64,000 nucleotides of DNA, taken from assembly GCF_042657385.1 (NCBI RefSeq), contig NZ_JBHSLA010000001.1, forward strand, positions 434,001-498,000, given 5' to 3'. This document shows, one piece after another, positions 17,204 to 26,399 of this stretch; the first letter of the stretch is position 1; every line of letters begins with the position of its first letter. Origin of the DNA: Algorimicrobium hallyeonense (GTDB taxonomy: Bacteria > Bacteroidota > Bacteroidia > Flavobacteriales > Flavobacteriaceae). The notes below the pieces were generated by a model. That model did no database searches. It was not told the origin of the DNA and saw only the letters and a program-made list of their open reading frames with translations. The position numbers were made by a program, and so were the translations under genes.

Positions 17204-18238
17204 ATGCTAGGAAGTTTTGCTGTATTGCGAAAACAAAGCTTACTAGGTGATGCCATTTCGCATGCTGCCTTGCCTGGAATTGCCATTGCATTTTTAATTA
17301 CAGGAGCCAAAGACAGCAACACCTTATTACTTGGTGCTTTAGTAAGCGGCTTAATCGGAACGTTTTGGATTCGTGGAATTGTTACTAAAACACACTTAAA
17401 ATCAGATACGGCTTTAGGATTAATTTTGTCCTTGTTTTTTGGATTTGGAATGCTCTTATTAACCTTTATTCAAAAACAACCCAATGCCAATCAAGCGGGT
17501 TTGGAAAAATATTTATTTGGCCAGGCAGCAACGCTTGTAGAAAGTGATGTTTGGCTGATGGCGATGGTTACTGGGCTTTGCTTAATTGTTTTGCTCCTAT
17601 TTTGGAAAGAATTTAAAATTCTTTTATTCGATAAAGATTATGCACAAACCATTGGTTTTAACACAAAAATAATTGACATTCTTATTACCTCGTTCATCGT
17701 GGTGGCCATTGTTTTAGGCCTACAAACAGTTGGCGTGGTATTAATGAGCGCCATGCTTTTAGCACCTGCAGCTGCAGCGCGACAGTGGACAAATAGTTTA
17801 AGTACCATGGTATTTCTGGCGGCTATTTTTGGTGCATTTTCGGGTGTTTTTGGAACGGCCATTAGCGCTAGTCAAAACAACTTATCTACAGGACCCGTAA
17901 TTGTTTTAGTGGCATCCGTGTTTGTATTGTTTTCCTTTATTTTTTCACCAAATCGTGGATTACTTTTCAGACAAATTAGATTTATTAAAAATCGTCGTGA
18001 TTTAGAACAACATAAAACGTTAGCATTCATGTTTCAAATTGCGAAAACACACGATAATATTTCGCATCCGCATACCATTAAAATTCTAAATAATTTTCAA
18101 GGATTTACAAGAGGAACACTTCAAAAATTAGTCGATAAAAATTATGTAACGCTTGATGGAACGATGTGGAGTTTAACGCAGGAAGGTTTTGAAACCGCTT
18201 CCAATTTGTACAACCAACAAACTACAAAACATGAGTAG
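17204..18238 (+). CDS. Metal ABC transporter permease with C-terminal winged helix
   Basis: 344 aa from the first ATG. Multi-spanning TroC/MntC-class permease: LLGDAISHAALPGIAIAF, then several membrane segments to about residue 250. The remaining 95 residues (LMFQIAKT-like start to the end) form a soluble winged-helix-like tail (TRGTLQKLVDKNYVTLDGTMWSLTQEG pattern). The start at 17204 cuts the first membrane segment: the same frame is open back to a stop at 17102-17104 and encodes LRTITLGTAILGAVTG, typical of this family. It contains no ATG, GTG or TTG. The real start may be ATA at 17111. The gene overlaps the next permease. Confidence 0.88.
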   Translation: MLGSFAVLRKQSLLGDAISHAALPGIAIAFLITGAKDSNTLLLGALVSGLIGTFWIRGIVTKTHLKSDTALGLILSLFFGFGMLLLTFIQKQPNANQAGLEKYLFGQAATLVESDVWLMAMVTGLCLIVLLLFWKEFKILLFDKDYAQTIGFNTKIIDILITSFIVVAIVLGLQTVGVVLMSAMLLAPAAAARQWTNSLSTMVFLAAIFGAFSGVFGTAISASQNNLSTGPVIVLVASVFVLFSFIFSPNRGLLFRQIRFIKNRRDLEQHKTLAFMFQIAKTHDNISHPHTIKILNNFQGFTRGTLQKLVDKNYVTLDGTMWSLTQEGFETASNLYNQQTTKHE

Positions 18239-19391
18239 CGCACAATTTGAAATTCAGCTTATTGCTAGTTTGGTGGCCTTAGCCTGTGCCATTCCAGGAA
18301 CCTTCTTGGTACTGCGGAAAATGGCCATGATTAGTGACGCCATTAGTCATTCTATTTTACCAGGTTTAGTGGTTGGATTTTTTATTACCCAAGATTTAAA
18401 TTCGCCATTACTTATACTTTTAGCAGCATTAACTGGTGTAATTACGGTTGTTTTGGTGGAACAAATTCAGAAAACAGGATTAGTAAAGGAAGACACAGCT
18501 ATCGGACTCGTTTTTCCGGCCCTGTTTAGTATTGGTGTCATTATGATTGCAAAAAATGCCAATGACATCCACCTAGATGTAGATGCTGTTTTACTAGGTG
18601 AATTAGCATTTGCCCCTTTTGATAGACTCATTATTTCAGGAACAGATGTTGGCCCAAAATCCCTTTGGGTAATTGGCTCCATTCTATTAATTACAATTGG
18701 ACTTTTAATCGCCTTTTTTAAAGAACTCAAATTAAGCACGTTTGATGCTGGTTTGGCAGCATCTTTAGGATTTTCACCTGTCGCTATTCATTATGGATTA
18801 ATGACGGTTTCATCGGTAACAACTGTTGGCGCCTTTGATGCTGTTGGTGCTATTTTAGTCGTGGCGCTTATGATTGCTCCTGCTGCCAGTGCCTATTTAC
18901 TAACAACCGATTTAAAGAAAATGCTCGCATTATCCATGTTTTTTGGCGTGTTTAGTGCTATTTCTGGTTATTGGCTAGCGCATTGGTTAGATGCTTCCAT
19001 TGCGGGATCCATCACTACCATGTTAGGTGTTTTATTTTTAATTGTGTATTTATTTGCACCTAGCAAAGGATTAATTGCCGTAATGTATCGTGAGAAACAG
19101 CAAAAAATTGAAGTGTCGCTTCTCACCTTTTTACTGCATTTAAAAAACCACGCTGAAGCTAGTGAACGCCATGTGAATCATCTTTCCGAACATATTAACT
19201 GGCAAAAAATTCGAGCAAAAACGGTTTTAGATTTAGCTCAAAAAAACAATATGATTACTATTGATAACAACCTTGTTTCCTTAACCGAAAAAGGGGATAT
19301 ATTTACCTCACAAGCTATCGATTATATCATTACCAACGAAGATGCTCAAATTGAAGATATGAAAGATGATTTCTTTTTGTTTAGGGGTTAA
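18231..19391 (+). CDS. Second metal ABC transporter permease with C-terminal winged helix
   Basis: 386 aa from the ATG at 18231, whose start overlaps the stop of the first permease by 8 bp; an in-frame ATG at 18189 would lie inside that gene. TroD/MntC-class features: CAIPGTFLVLRKMAMISDAISHS near the N-terminus, FDAVGAILVVALMIAPAASAY in the middle, and about eight membrane segments to residue 290. A 95-residue cytoplasmic tail (INWQKIRAKTVLDLAQKNNM, NLVSLTEKGDIF) resembles the wHTH of DtxR-like repressors and ends in an acidic stretch. It pairs with the first permease as a heterodimeric channel. Confidence 0.92.
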   Translation: MSSAQFEIQLIASLVALACAIPGTFLVLRKMAMISDAISHSILPGLVVGFFITQDLNSPLLILLAALTGVITVVLVEQIQKTGLVKEDTAIGLVFPALFSIGVIMIAKNANDIHLDVDAVLLGELAFAPFDRLIISGTDVGPKSLWVIGSILLITIGLLIAFFKELKLSTFDAGLAASLGFSPVAIHYGLMTVSSVTTVGAFDAVGAILVVALMIAPAASAYLLTTDLKKMLALSMFFGVFSAISGYWLAHWLDASIAGSITTMLGVLFLIVYLFAPSKGLIAVMYREKQQKIEVSLLTFLLHLKNHAEASERHVNHLSEHINWQKIRAKTVLDLAQKNNMITIDNNLVSLTEKGDIFTSQAIDYIITNEDAQIEDMKDDFFLFRG

Positions 19392-19456
19392 TCCATCTTA
19401 AAAACAAATTAGGGTTCATATTTTATTTTTTGACCAATAAACCTGTTGCCCTTAAT

Positions 19457-20221
19457 TTAAAACCCACGCTCCTTCTGCAATTGCTCATAAGCGTCTTGCA
19501 CTTGTCGGAACTTTTCTTCAGCACCTATTTGGTGTTCTTTTCCTAAATGAATCACGCGATCTGGATGATACTTTTTAGCCATTTTTCGGTAACCTGCTTT
19601 TATTTCGGTTACCGTTGCAGATTTTTCAATCTCTAAAATTTTATAGGCATTATCACTGCTATTATAAAACATAGCTTTTATGCTTTCATAATCTATGGAG
19701 CGAATACCTAAATAGCCTGAAATAGTATAAATTTTATTTACTTCTGCTTCCGTTACATGACCATCGGCTTTGGCTATTCCAAAGAGAAAATGTAATAATT
19801 GTAAACGCGACGGATGATCCATCATTTGTCTGATTTGTAAACACACTTGCTGCACAGGAATTTCCTGCTTATTAATTCTTTTAAACAACTGAAAAGCATG
19901 ATTAGCACGCTCTTTCCCGTACATGTGTGCAAACTGCTGACGTACAAAATCCAATTCGCGTTGGTCCTGCTTCCCATCGGCCTTTATAACCACTGATGCT
20001 AACACCAACAAACTAACCTCAAAATCGCCAGAACGGGTTTGTGCTCTTGTTGGTCGGGATCCATAGGTTCCGCCCTTTTGACCTTGGCCGAAAATAGTAT
20101 CCAAATCTGTTCTATCTGAAAACACATCCATTAATCCACCTAAAGCCAAGCCAATTATAGCACCAATTGGGCCACCAAACGACCAGCCTATAGCGGCTCC
20201 TATCCATTTTGAAAAATTCAT
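19457..20221 (-). CDS. TerB-like / J-domain protein (DjlA type)
   Basis: 254 aa. A glycine-rich N-terminal membrane segment (GWSFGGPIGAIIGLALGGLMD, about residues 12-32) is followed by a TerB-like helical domain (about 65-185, ASVVIKADGKQDQRELDFVR and GIAKADGHVTEAEVNKIY, acidic metal-binding pattern). The J domain (about 192-254) carries HPD in KKYHPDRV. The domain order is that of DjlA, a membrane-anchored DnaK co-chaperone linked to envelope stress. It stands alone, convergent with the permease gene and divergent from the bacilliredoxin gene. Confidence 0.9.
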   Translation of the reverse strand: MNFSKWIGAAIGWSFGGPIGAIIGLALGGLMDVFSDRTDLDTIFGQGQKGGTYGSRPTRAQTRSGDFEVSLLVLASVVIKADGKQDQRELDFVRQQFAHMYGKERANHAFQLFKRINKQEIPVQQVCLQIRQMMDHPSRLQLLHFLFGIAKADGHVTEAEVNKIYTISGYLGIRSIDYESIKAMFYNSSDNAYKILEIEKSATVTEIKAGYRKMAKKYHPDRVIHLGKEHQIGAEEKFRQVQDAYEQLQKERGF

Positions 20222-20386
20222 GTAAACGCTAATTTTTTATTTATATAAAAACCTGAAACTATTAAAATACTTCTAAAAACTGAAGAATGGATTTTCAGGT
20301 TTACGAAATCCACTCTTAAAAATTAAAATTTTGCGTAAATATACTATTTGTTAGTAGATTGCTTACGGCATTTGTTACACAATTGG

Positions 20387-20394
20387 TATCTTTG
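20387..20394 (+). promoter_or_regulatory. -7 element of the bacilliredoxin gene
   Basis: TATCTTTG matches TAnnTTTG exactly, 38 bp before the start codon. Confidence 0.5.
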
Positions 20395-20432
20395 CAATTC
20401 AATATTTATTAATCATATAAAACAGAATATAT

Positions 20433-20843
20433 ATGTATCCAGCAGAATTAGTAAAACCAATGCGTGAAGACTTAACCAAAATTGGTTTTGAAGAATTACA
20501 CACTGCCGAAGCTGTAGATGCAGCTTTAGCTAAAGAAGGTACAACACTTGTGGTTGTAAATTCCGTTTGCGGTTGTGCAGCAGCCAATGCACGTCCAGGA
20601 GCGCGCATGAGTTTAGATAACACTAAAAAACCAGACCATATTGTAACGGTTTTTGCAGGTGTTGATAAAGATGCCGTTAACCAAGCGCGTCAGCACATGG
20701 TACCATTTCCTCCAAGTTCACCTTGTATGGCTTTGTTTAAAGATGGCGAATTAGTCCACATGCTTGAACGTCATCATATTGAAGGTCGTCCAGCTGAAAT
20801 GATAGCAGAAAACTTAAAAGATGCCTACAACGCAAATTGCTAA
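20433..20843 (+). CDS. BrxA/BrxB-family bacilliredoxin
   Basis: 136 aa, the normal length. Thioredoxin-like protein with the active-site CGC (C46, C48) in VCGCAAANARPG. It also has the conserved HMVPFPPSSPCMALFKDGELVHMLERHHIEGR block with a third Cys. The family removes bacillithiol from mixed disulfides on proteins after oxidative stress; many Bacteroidota are reported or predicted to make bacillithiol. It is monocistronic: an exact -7 element lies upstream and a strong terminator directly downstream. Confidence 0.94.
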   Translation: MYPAELVKPMREDLTKIGFEELHTAEAVDAALAKEGTTLVVVNSVCGCAAANARPGARMSLDNTKKPDHIVTVFAGVDKDAVNQARQHMVPFPPSSPCMALFKDGELVHMLERHHIEGRPAEMIAENLKDAYNANC

Positions 20844-20865
20844 AACAGGTATTTAATTCAAATTT

Positions 20866-20892
20866 AAACCACGATTTTATCGTGGTTTTTTT
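20866..20892 (+). terminator. Intrinsic terminator of the bacilliredoxin gene
   Basis: A 10-bp perfect stem, AAACCACGAT paired with ATCGTGGTTT, encloses a 3-nt loop and is followed by a run of eight or more T. It starts 23 bp after the stop codon. Confidence 0.85.
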
Positions 20893-20921
20893 TGTGCATG
20901 AAACAGTTTAAAGTAATTTAG
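20891..20921 (+). promoter_or_regulatory. Promoter of plsC-desaturase genes
   Basis: TTTG at 20891-20894, a 19-nt spacer, then TAATTTAG at 20914-20921 (one mismatch from TAnnTTTG). The -33 box lies in the T-run of the preceding terminator. Confidence 0.5.
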
Positions 20922-20945
20922 CAGTACTTATTAGATATCATTAAA

Positions 20946-21683
20946 ATGGAAAAAATTGTCGCCTATATTTTAACGAGTATTTATGCCGTTTTCTTTTTAT
21001 TAACATTGGTTGTTTTCCACCCAATTCAATGGTTTTGTTTTAATGTGCTAGGTCGTAAAGCCCATAAAATTAGTGTAGATTGGTTGCAATTCTTCATTAT
21101 GCGCTGTACCAATATTTTAGGAACGCGTTACACTTTTACAAACACCCATGATATTCCAAAAGGTCACCCTGTAATTATTGTGGCTAACCATCAAAGCATG
21201 TATGATATTTCGCCTATAATGTGGTATTTGCGCGAGATTAATCCAAAATTTATTAGTAAAAAGGAACTTGGAAGAGGTATTCCAAGTGTGTCCTATAATT
21301 TACGTCATGGTGGATCGGTTTTAATCGACAGAAAAAACCCAAGACAAGCACTTCCAGCACTGATGAAATTTGGTGAATATATTGAAGAAACCAAGGGTAC
21401 AGCTGTTATTTTCCCAGAAGGTACGCGAAGTAAAAATGGCCAACCTAAACCATTTCAAACAAAAGGACTCGAAATTTTAATTAAAAAAATCCCGTCCGCC
21501 ATTATAGTTCCTATTACCATTAACAATTCCTGGAAGCTATTAAAATATGGGAAATTCCCAATGGGAATTGGAAATCATGTAAAATTAACGGTTCATAACC
21601 CTATAAAATTAGCTACCTTTGAGAATAAGTCGAAGCTAATTGAGCAAATTGAAAGCACAATTGCCTCGGCAATAGAACTTTAA
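20946..21683 (+). CDS. plsC: 1-acyl-sn-glycerol-3-phosphate acyltransferase
   Basis: 245 aa membrane-bound acyltransferase making phosphatidic acid. An N-terminal hydrophobic segment (about 5-30) precedes the catalytic HX4D motif NHQSMYD (about residue 82), the substrate-binding FPEGTRS (about 157-163) and the IIVPITI block. It is separated by 11 bp from the acyl-ACP desaturase gene, so the two membrane-lipid genes are probably one operon. Confidence 0.92.
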   Translation: MEKIVAYILTSIYAVFFLLTLVVFHPIQWFCFNVLGRKAHKISVDWLQFFIMRCTNILGTRYTFTNTHDIPKGHPVIIVANHQSMYDISPIMWYLREINPKFISKKELGRGIPSVSYNLRHGGSVLIDRKNPRQALPALMKFGEYIEETKGTAVIFPEGTRSKNGQPKPFQTKGLEILIKKIPSAIIVPITINNSWKLLKYGKFPMGIGNHVKLTVHNPIKLATFENKSKLIEQIESTIASAIEL

Positions 21684-21694
21684 AATTCAACATT

Positions 21695-22684
21695 ATGTCT
21701 TTAAAAAACGTACGATTGGAAGTCATGCAACACCTTGAGAAGGATGTGGATGCACTTATAGAAAAATATTTAATTCCTGTTGATAGTATTTGGCAACCAT
21801 CAGATTTTTTACCTAATTCTGAAAGTGATAATTTTCTAGAAAGTGTGAAAGAAATCCGTGAGCTTTCTAAAGAATTGCCTTACGATTTTTGGGTAGTTTT
21901 AGTAGGTGATATGATTACTGAAGAAGCCTTACCAACCTACGAATCTTGGTTAATGGATGTAGAAGGTGTGGATCAAGTGGGACGAAATTCTTGGGGAAAA
22001 TGGGTTCGCCATTGGACCGCTGAAGAAAACCGTCATGGTGATGTACTGAATAAATACTTGTATTTATCGGGACGCGTAAATATGAAAGAAATTGAAATAA
22101 CCACACAGCACCTTATTGCTGATGGTTTTGATATTGGAACTGATCGTGATCCTTATAAAAACTTTTTATACACCAGCTTTCAGGAATTGGCAACTTATAT
22201 TTCGCACAACCGCGTAGCCAAATTAGCAAAAGATAGAGGCAACAAGCAACTATCTAAAATGTGTAAAATTATTTCTGGTGATGAAATGCGTCACCATCAT
22301 GCTTACTGTGAGTTTGTAGAACGCATTTTTGCTGTAGACCCTAATCAGATGATGCTAGCGTTTCAACACATGATGAAATTAAAAATCACGATGCCAGCAC
22401 ATTTTTTAAGAGAATCTGGAAATAAAATAGGAACAGCTTTTGAAGAGTTTTCAAACACAGCACAGCGAATAGGTGTCTATACATCTGCTGATTATGTAGC
22501 TATTTTAGACAAATTATTAGTGCGTTGGGAAATTGATAAAATTACCAATCTGTCTGATGAAGCTGAAAAAGCAAGAGATTACCTCATGAAACTACCAGCG
22601 CGTTTAACCCGACTTTCGGAACGCATGAAAGTACCTGAAAACTCATTTCAGTTTAAGTGGGTGGAGCCCGCTTCTTTAAAGTAA
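21695..22684 (+). CDS. Acyl-ACP desaturase (stearoyl-ACP desaturase type)
   Basis: 329 aa soluble di-iron enzyme. It inserts a cis double bond into acyl-ACP using O2 and reduced ferredoxin. The two di-iron motifs are EENRHGD (about residues 109-115) and DEMRHHH (about 192-198). Further family signatures are FWVVLVGDMITEEALPTYE near residue 65 and YTSFQELATYISH near 155. This class is common in plants and Actinobacteria and also found in Flavobacteriia. It follows plsC directly, giving a unit for unsaturated membrane lipids, useful at low temperature. Confidence 0.93.
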   Translation: MSLKNVRLEVMQHLEKDVDALIEKYLIPVDSIWQPSDFLPNSESDNFLESVKEIRELSKELPYDFWVVLVGDMITEEALPTYESWLMDVEGVDQVGRNSWGKWVRHWTAEENRHGDVLNKYLYLSGRVNMKEIEITTQHLIADGFDIGTDRDPYKNFLYTSFQELATYISHNRVAKLAKDRGNKQLSKMCKIISGDEMRHHHAYCEFVERIFAVDPNQMMLAFQHMMKLKITMPAHFLRESGNKIGTAFEEFSNTAQRIGVYTSADYVAILDKLLVRWEIDKITNLSDEAEKARDYLMKLPARLTRLSERMKVPENSFQFKWVEPASLK

Positions 22685-22750
22685 TATTTCACATATTAAT
22701 TTTTAAATTCCTTTCAGTTTACTGGAAGGAATTCTTATTTTTAACACTTT

Positions 22751-23407
22751 ATGAAAAATCAACAAACATTAACAAATACCATCGCTTTTGTAAAAACCCA
22801 GTTACAAGATGCCGAAGGGGGACACGACTGGTTTCATATAGAACGTGTATATAAAAACGCCTTACTTATTTCAAAAAACGAAGCTGTCGATGATTTCGTT
22901 GTCGCTTTAGGAGCTTTACTTCATGACATTGCAGATAGTAAATTCCATAATGGCAATGAAACTATTGGTCCACAAACAGCACGTGAATTTTTGTTTAAAG
23001 AAAATGTGGATTCCAAAACCATTGAGCATGTCGTTCAAATTATTACGCATATTTCATATAGTTCAAGTTTAGATCCCAATAAATCTTTTTCATCACCCGA
23101 ATTGGATGTGGTTCAAGATGCGGACAGACTAGATGCATTAGGAGCCATAGGCATTGCCAGAACTTTTAATTATGGTGGCTTTAAAAACCGGGCACTTTAT
23201 AATCCAGACATTAAACCTGATTTGAATATGGATAAAGCGACCTATAAAAAATCAGATTCACCAACTATCAATCATTTTTATGAAAAATTACTGCTATTAA
23301 AAGATAAGATGAATACCAAAACTGGTCAACAAATTGCGGAGCAACGTCATCAGTTTATGGTTGAATTTTTAGAGCAATTTTTTGCCGAATGGGATGGAAA
23401 GCGATAA
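22751..23407 (+). CDS. HD-domain phosphohydrolase
   Basis: 218 aa. HD motif ligands: the first His in GGHDWFHIERV (about residue 20-25), HD in ALLHDIAD (about 56-57) and the distal Asp in VVQDADRLDALGAIG (about 121-126). The layout is that of YpgQ/YedJ-type metal-dependent phosphohydrolases acting on nucleotides; the exact substrate is unknown. It is separated from the desaturase by 66 bp and may be co-transcribed. A bidirectional hairpin lies after it. Confidence 0.9.
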   Translation: MKNQQTLTNTIAFVKTQLQDAEGGHDWFHIERVYKNALLISKNEAVDDFVVALGALLHDIADSKFHNGNETIGPQTAREFLFKENVDSKTIEHVVQIITHISYSSSLDPNKSFSSPELDVVQDADRLDALGAIGIARTFNYGGFKNRALYNPDIKPDLNMDKATYKKSDSPTINHFYEKLLLLKDKMNTKTGQQIAEQRHQFMVEFLEQFFAEWDGKR

Positions 23408-23440
23408 ATTTCATTAAAAATTTTCACCATTTACCATAAA

Positions 23441-23471
23441 AAAACCTGAAAACAAAGTGTGTTCAGGTTTT
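23441..23471. terminator. Bidirectional terminator between convergent genes
   Basis: AAAACCTGAA pairs with TTCAGGTTTT across an 11-nt loop, with A-rich and T-rich flanks. It serves the HD gene on the plus strand and the hydratase operon on the minus strand. Confidence 0.75.
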
Positions 23472-23494
23472 AATTTACTACAAATTATTGAGTT

Positions 23495-24277
23495 TTATTT
23501 CCCTGGGAAATCGGCTTTACGTTTTTCTAAAAAGGCTGTTGTTCCTTCTTTAAAATCGTCTGTTCCAAAGCAATTTCCAAATTCTTCAATTTCCACATCG
23601 TATCCATTTACACCATCTTTAAAATTCGCATTAACGGCTTTAATAGCGCCTTTTATGGCTACGGAAGAATTACGCATAATTTTGCCAGCAATTTTTTCTG
23701 CAAGCGGAATAAGGTCGTCTTCTGTTGTTACGTGGTTAACCAATCCGTATTCCAAAGCTTGATTGGCATCAATCATTCCCGCTGTCATAACCATTTCCAT
23801 GGCACGACCTTTACCTACTAATTGTGGTAAACGTTGTGTACCACCATAACCTGGAATAACACCTAATGACACTTCAGGAAGTCCCATTTTAGCATTCATA
23901 CTCGCTATTCTAAAATGGCAAGCCATAGCCAATTCTAATCCGCCACCCAATGCAAAGCCATTAACAGCAGCAATAACTGGTGTGCTTAAATTTTCAACAA
24001 AATTAAAAAGAAGGTCCTGACCTTTAGCGGCCAATTTCCCGCCATTATATTCATCAAAGTTGGCAAATTCGCTAATATCTGCTCCTGCAACAAAGGCCTT
24101 TTCGCCACTTCCCGTAATAATAATAACTTTAGTGGCCGAATCCGAATTGGCAGCTTTAAAAGCATCATGCAATTCCTGAATGGTTTCCTTATTTAAAGCG
24201 TTTAATTTACTAGGTCTGTTTATTGTAATGGTTGTTAATCCGTTTTGGGTTTCGGAAAGAATGTTGTTATATGACAT
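23495..24277 (-). CDS. Enoyl-CoA hydratase/isomerase
   Basis: 260 aa, the crotonase family. The oxyanion-hole segments are KAFVAGADISEFA (about residues 60-72) and NGFALGGGLELAMACHFRIA (about 105-124). The catalytic Glu positions match enoyl-CoA hydratase in LPEVSLGVIPGYGGTQRL (about 134-151). It probably hydrates short-chain enoyl-CoA in fatty-acid or branched-chain amino-acid breakdown. It is the last gene of a minus-strand run that begins near the AraC gene; a 60-bp gap separates it from the kinase gene. Confidence 0.93.
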   Translation of the reverse strand: MSYNNILSETQNGLTTITINRPSKLNALNKETIQELHDAFKAANSDSATKVIIITGSGEKAFVAGADISEFANFDEYNGGKLAAKGQDLLFNFVENLSTPVIAAVNGFALGGGLELAMACHFRIASMNAKMGLPEVSLGVIPGYGGTQRLPQLVGKGRAMEMVMTAGMIDANQALEYGLVNHVTTEDDLIPLAEKIAGKIMRNSSVAIKGAIKAVNANFKDGVNGYDVEIEEFGNCFGTDDFKEGTTAFLEKRKADFPGK

Positions 24278-24337
24278 GTATGTTGATTTTTAACAAGTGG
24301 CTCCAAGTAATCAGAGCACTCCTAATTAATATTAAAT

Positions 24338-25795
24338 TTATTTTTTAGGAATCGTTACTGTAAAGGTCGTTCCTTTATTTAGTTGTGATGTAAAGGTAAT
24401 ATTTCCGTTATAAGTTTCCACAATATTCTTAACCATTCCTAAGCCTAATCCCATTCCACTATTTTTGGTTGTAAATTTGGGCTCAAATATTTTTTCTTTA
24501 TTTTCTTCTGAAATACCTTTTCCATTATCGGTTACAATAATGTTTACAAACCCATTATCGTCCCGAACCTCAACAACAATTTTTGGTGTTTTTAAACCAT
24601 CTTCAGGAATGGCTTGAATACCATTTTTAACTAAATTAGTTACCACACGAATGAGTTGTGTTCTATCAAAATTGGCTATAATTTCCTTCTTTTCGGCTAT
24701 AAAAACAATGTAATCTTCATTAAAAATATCCAAGGCTAACTTAACAATTTTTACCACATTTAAGGTTTCATTTTCTTGAGCAGGCATTTTTGCAAAATTT
24801 GAAAATGCCGAAGCAATAGAACTCATAGTATCTATTTGTTGAATTAAGGTTTTGCTATATTCATCTACTTTTTCGTAAATATTAGGGTCTTCAGGATCAA
24901 ATTTACGTTGAAAACTTTGGACACTCAACCGCATGGGTGTTAGTGGGTTTTTAATTTCATGAGCCACTTGTTTAGCCATTTCGCGCCAAGCTTGTTCACG
25001 CTCGCTAGTTGCTAATTTTACCGCACTGGCTTCTAGCTCGTCAATCATACTATTATACGAGTTTACTAGAATAGCAATTTCTTGACTGGTAGAGCCAATA
25101 TCAATCTTTTTATTACGTGTTTCAAAGCGTGTTTCATTCATTTTATCACTTATAGTTTTAAGTGATTTTGTAATGTATTTTGACAATAAATAGGCTAAAC
25201 CAATAGCAATAATTAACATTACAAAATAGGCATAGCTTAAGCGTTCTAAAAATTCGCGTAATTCTTTATTTAGAAAATCATCGTTTTCTAAATAATGTAA
25301 ATTCAATATAGCTAGCGGTTTAAAACGTTTATCTGTGATGATGGAGTAGGATGATAAATAATTATCAGAATTCTCCAAAGTATTCGTTACGTAGCGATGG
25401 TCTAACGAATGAGAAATGGTATTTAATATTTTAGCATCCAAACATTGGGTAAGTGAATCCGATTCAAAACTGGCTTTAGATGATTTTAACAAACCACCTT
25501 CTAAATCATACAGATTTATTTCCATATTATGGATGGTAGCTATTTGATAGATGGCATCCTTGAAAATAAGCGTCATCATTTCAGGAATTACCTCGTAAGT
25601 GGTTTCCTTAATGGTATACTCTATACTGGCCCGAATGTTTTCCTCCTTACGCTCCAGTCTATCTTGATGATATTCTCGAGCTTCCTCATTATATTGATAA
25701 ATGGTAACACCCGCAATTAGAATAGAAGCCAATAACACCAACAAAATCATGGCAATAAAAATGCGTAATCTTAAAGAGAGTCTGGCTAATTTCAT
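24338..25795 (-). CDS. NtrY-like membrane sensor histidine kinase
   Basis: 485 aa. Membrane segments at about 8-30 and 193-213 flank a periplasmic sensor of about 160 residues. HAMP follows (about 215-265), then HisKA with phospho-acceptor His279 in QVAHEIKNPLTPMRLS and a full HATPase with N box LVKNGIQAIPEDG and G boxes DNGKGISEEN and GMGLGLGMVKNI. The NPLTPM sequence after the His is typical of NtrY-type kinases. No response regulator gene is nearby, so its partner lies elsewhere. It lies downstream of hemJ with a 45-bp gap. Confidence 0.92.
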   Translation of the reverse strand: MKLARLSLRLRIFIAMILLVLLASILIAGVTIYQYNEEAREYHQDRLERKEENIRASIEYTIKETTYEVIPEMMTLIFKDAIYQIATIHNMEINLYDLEGGLLKSSKASFESDSLTQCLDAKILNTISHSLDHRYVTNTLENSDNYLSSYSIITDKRFKPLAILNLHYLENDDFLNKELREFLERLSYAYFVMLIIAIGLAYLLSKYITKSLKTISDKMNETRFETRNKKIDIGSTSQEIAILVNSYNSMIDELEASAVKLATSEREQAWREMAKQVAHEIKNPLTPMRLSVQSFQRKFDPEDPNIYEKVDEYSKTLIQQIDTMSSIASAFSNFAKMPAQENETLNVVKIVKLALDIFNEDYIVFIAEKKEIIANFDRTQLIRVVTNLVKNGIQAIPEDGLKTPKIVVEVRDDNGFVNIIVTDNGKGISEENKEKIFEPKFTTKNSGMGLGLGMVKNIVETYNGNITFTSQLNKGTTFTVTIPKK

Positions 25796-25840
25796 GTATC
25801 GCGTTTAAGTTTTTAAGTTAACAAGAATTACGCCAATATT

Positions 25841-26389
25841 TTAAGCATTGGGATTTTTGCTTCTAATATTTTTATAAATCTTAAATCCTAACATCAATAA
25901 AATACCTAAAACGAATATGCCTATTACACCAAACACCCAATTTATAGCGCTTTTCAGGATGACTAAAAACACAACGGCAAATAGAATAAAAGTGGCTCCT
26001 TCGTTCCAAAGTCGCATAAAATTTGATGATTTCCGTACATCATCTTTCTGAAGTTGTTTATAAAATTGATGTGTTTTTAATTGGTAAATAATAAGTAGTA
26101 AAACAAATAGTAATTTAACATGCATCCAAGGTTGTTCCAACCAAACCGGTTGTAAAACCAGCAACCAAACAGCAAAAACAGTTGCTAAAATAGCAGATGG
26201 CCAGGTAATGATATTCCAAAGTCGCTTGGCCATTAATTTTAATTGCGTGCCTAAAATTTCTTTGTCTGGTGATGGTTTATGATATGCTTCAATTTGATAC
26301 ACAAACAATCTAGGAATGTAAAACAAACCTGCAAACCAAGTAACGACAAATATAAGATGAAGGGATTTTATGTAGTTGTAATATTCCAC
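25841..26389 (-). CDS. hemJ: Protoporphyrinogen oxidase HemJ
   Basis: 182 aa inner-membrane protein with about four to five helices. It oxidises protoporphyrinogen IX to protoporphyrin IX, the step before ferrochelatase. The N-terminal KSLHLIFVVTWFAGLFYIPR (about residues 9-28) with its conserved His and the helix MHVKLLFVLLLIIYQLK fit the HemJ/UPF0093 family. Its placement close to hemH supports this over generic CopD-like membrane proteins. No hemG or hemY is seen in the window, so this is the likely oxidase for the step. Confidence 0.9.
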   Translation of the reverse strand: MEYYNYIKSLHLIFVVTWFAGLFYIPRLFVYQIEAYHKPSPDKEILGTQLKLMAKRLWNIITWPSAILATVFAVWLLVLQPVWLEQPWMHVKLLFVLLLIIYQLKTHQFYKQLQKDDVRKSSNFMRLWNEGATFILFAVVFLVILKSAINWVFGVIGIFVLGILLMLGFKIYKNIRSKNPNA

Positions 26390-26399
26390 GTGATTAAAA

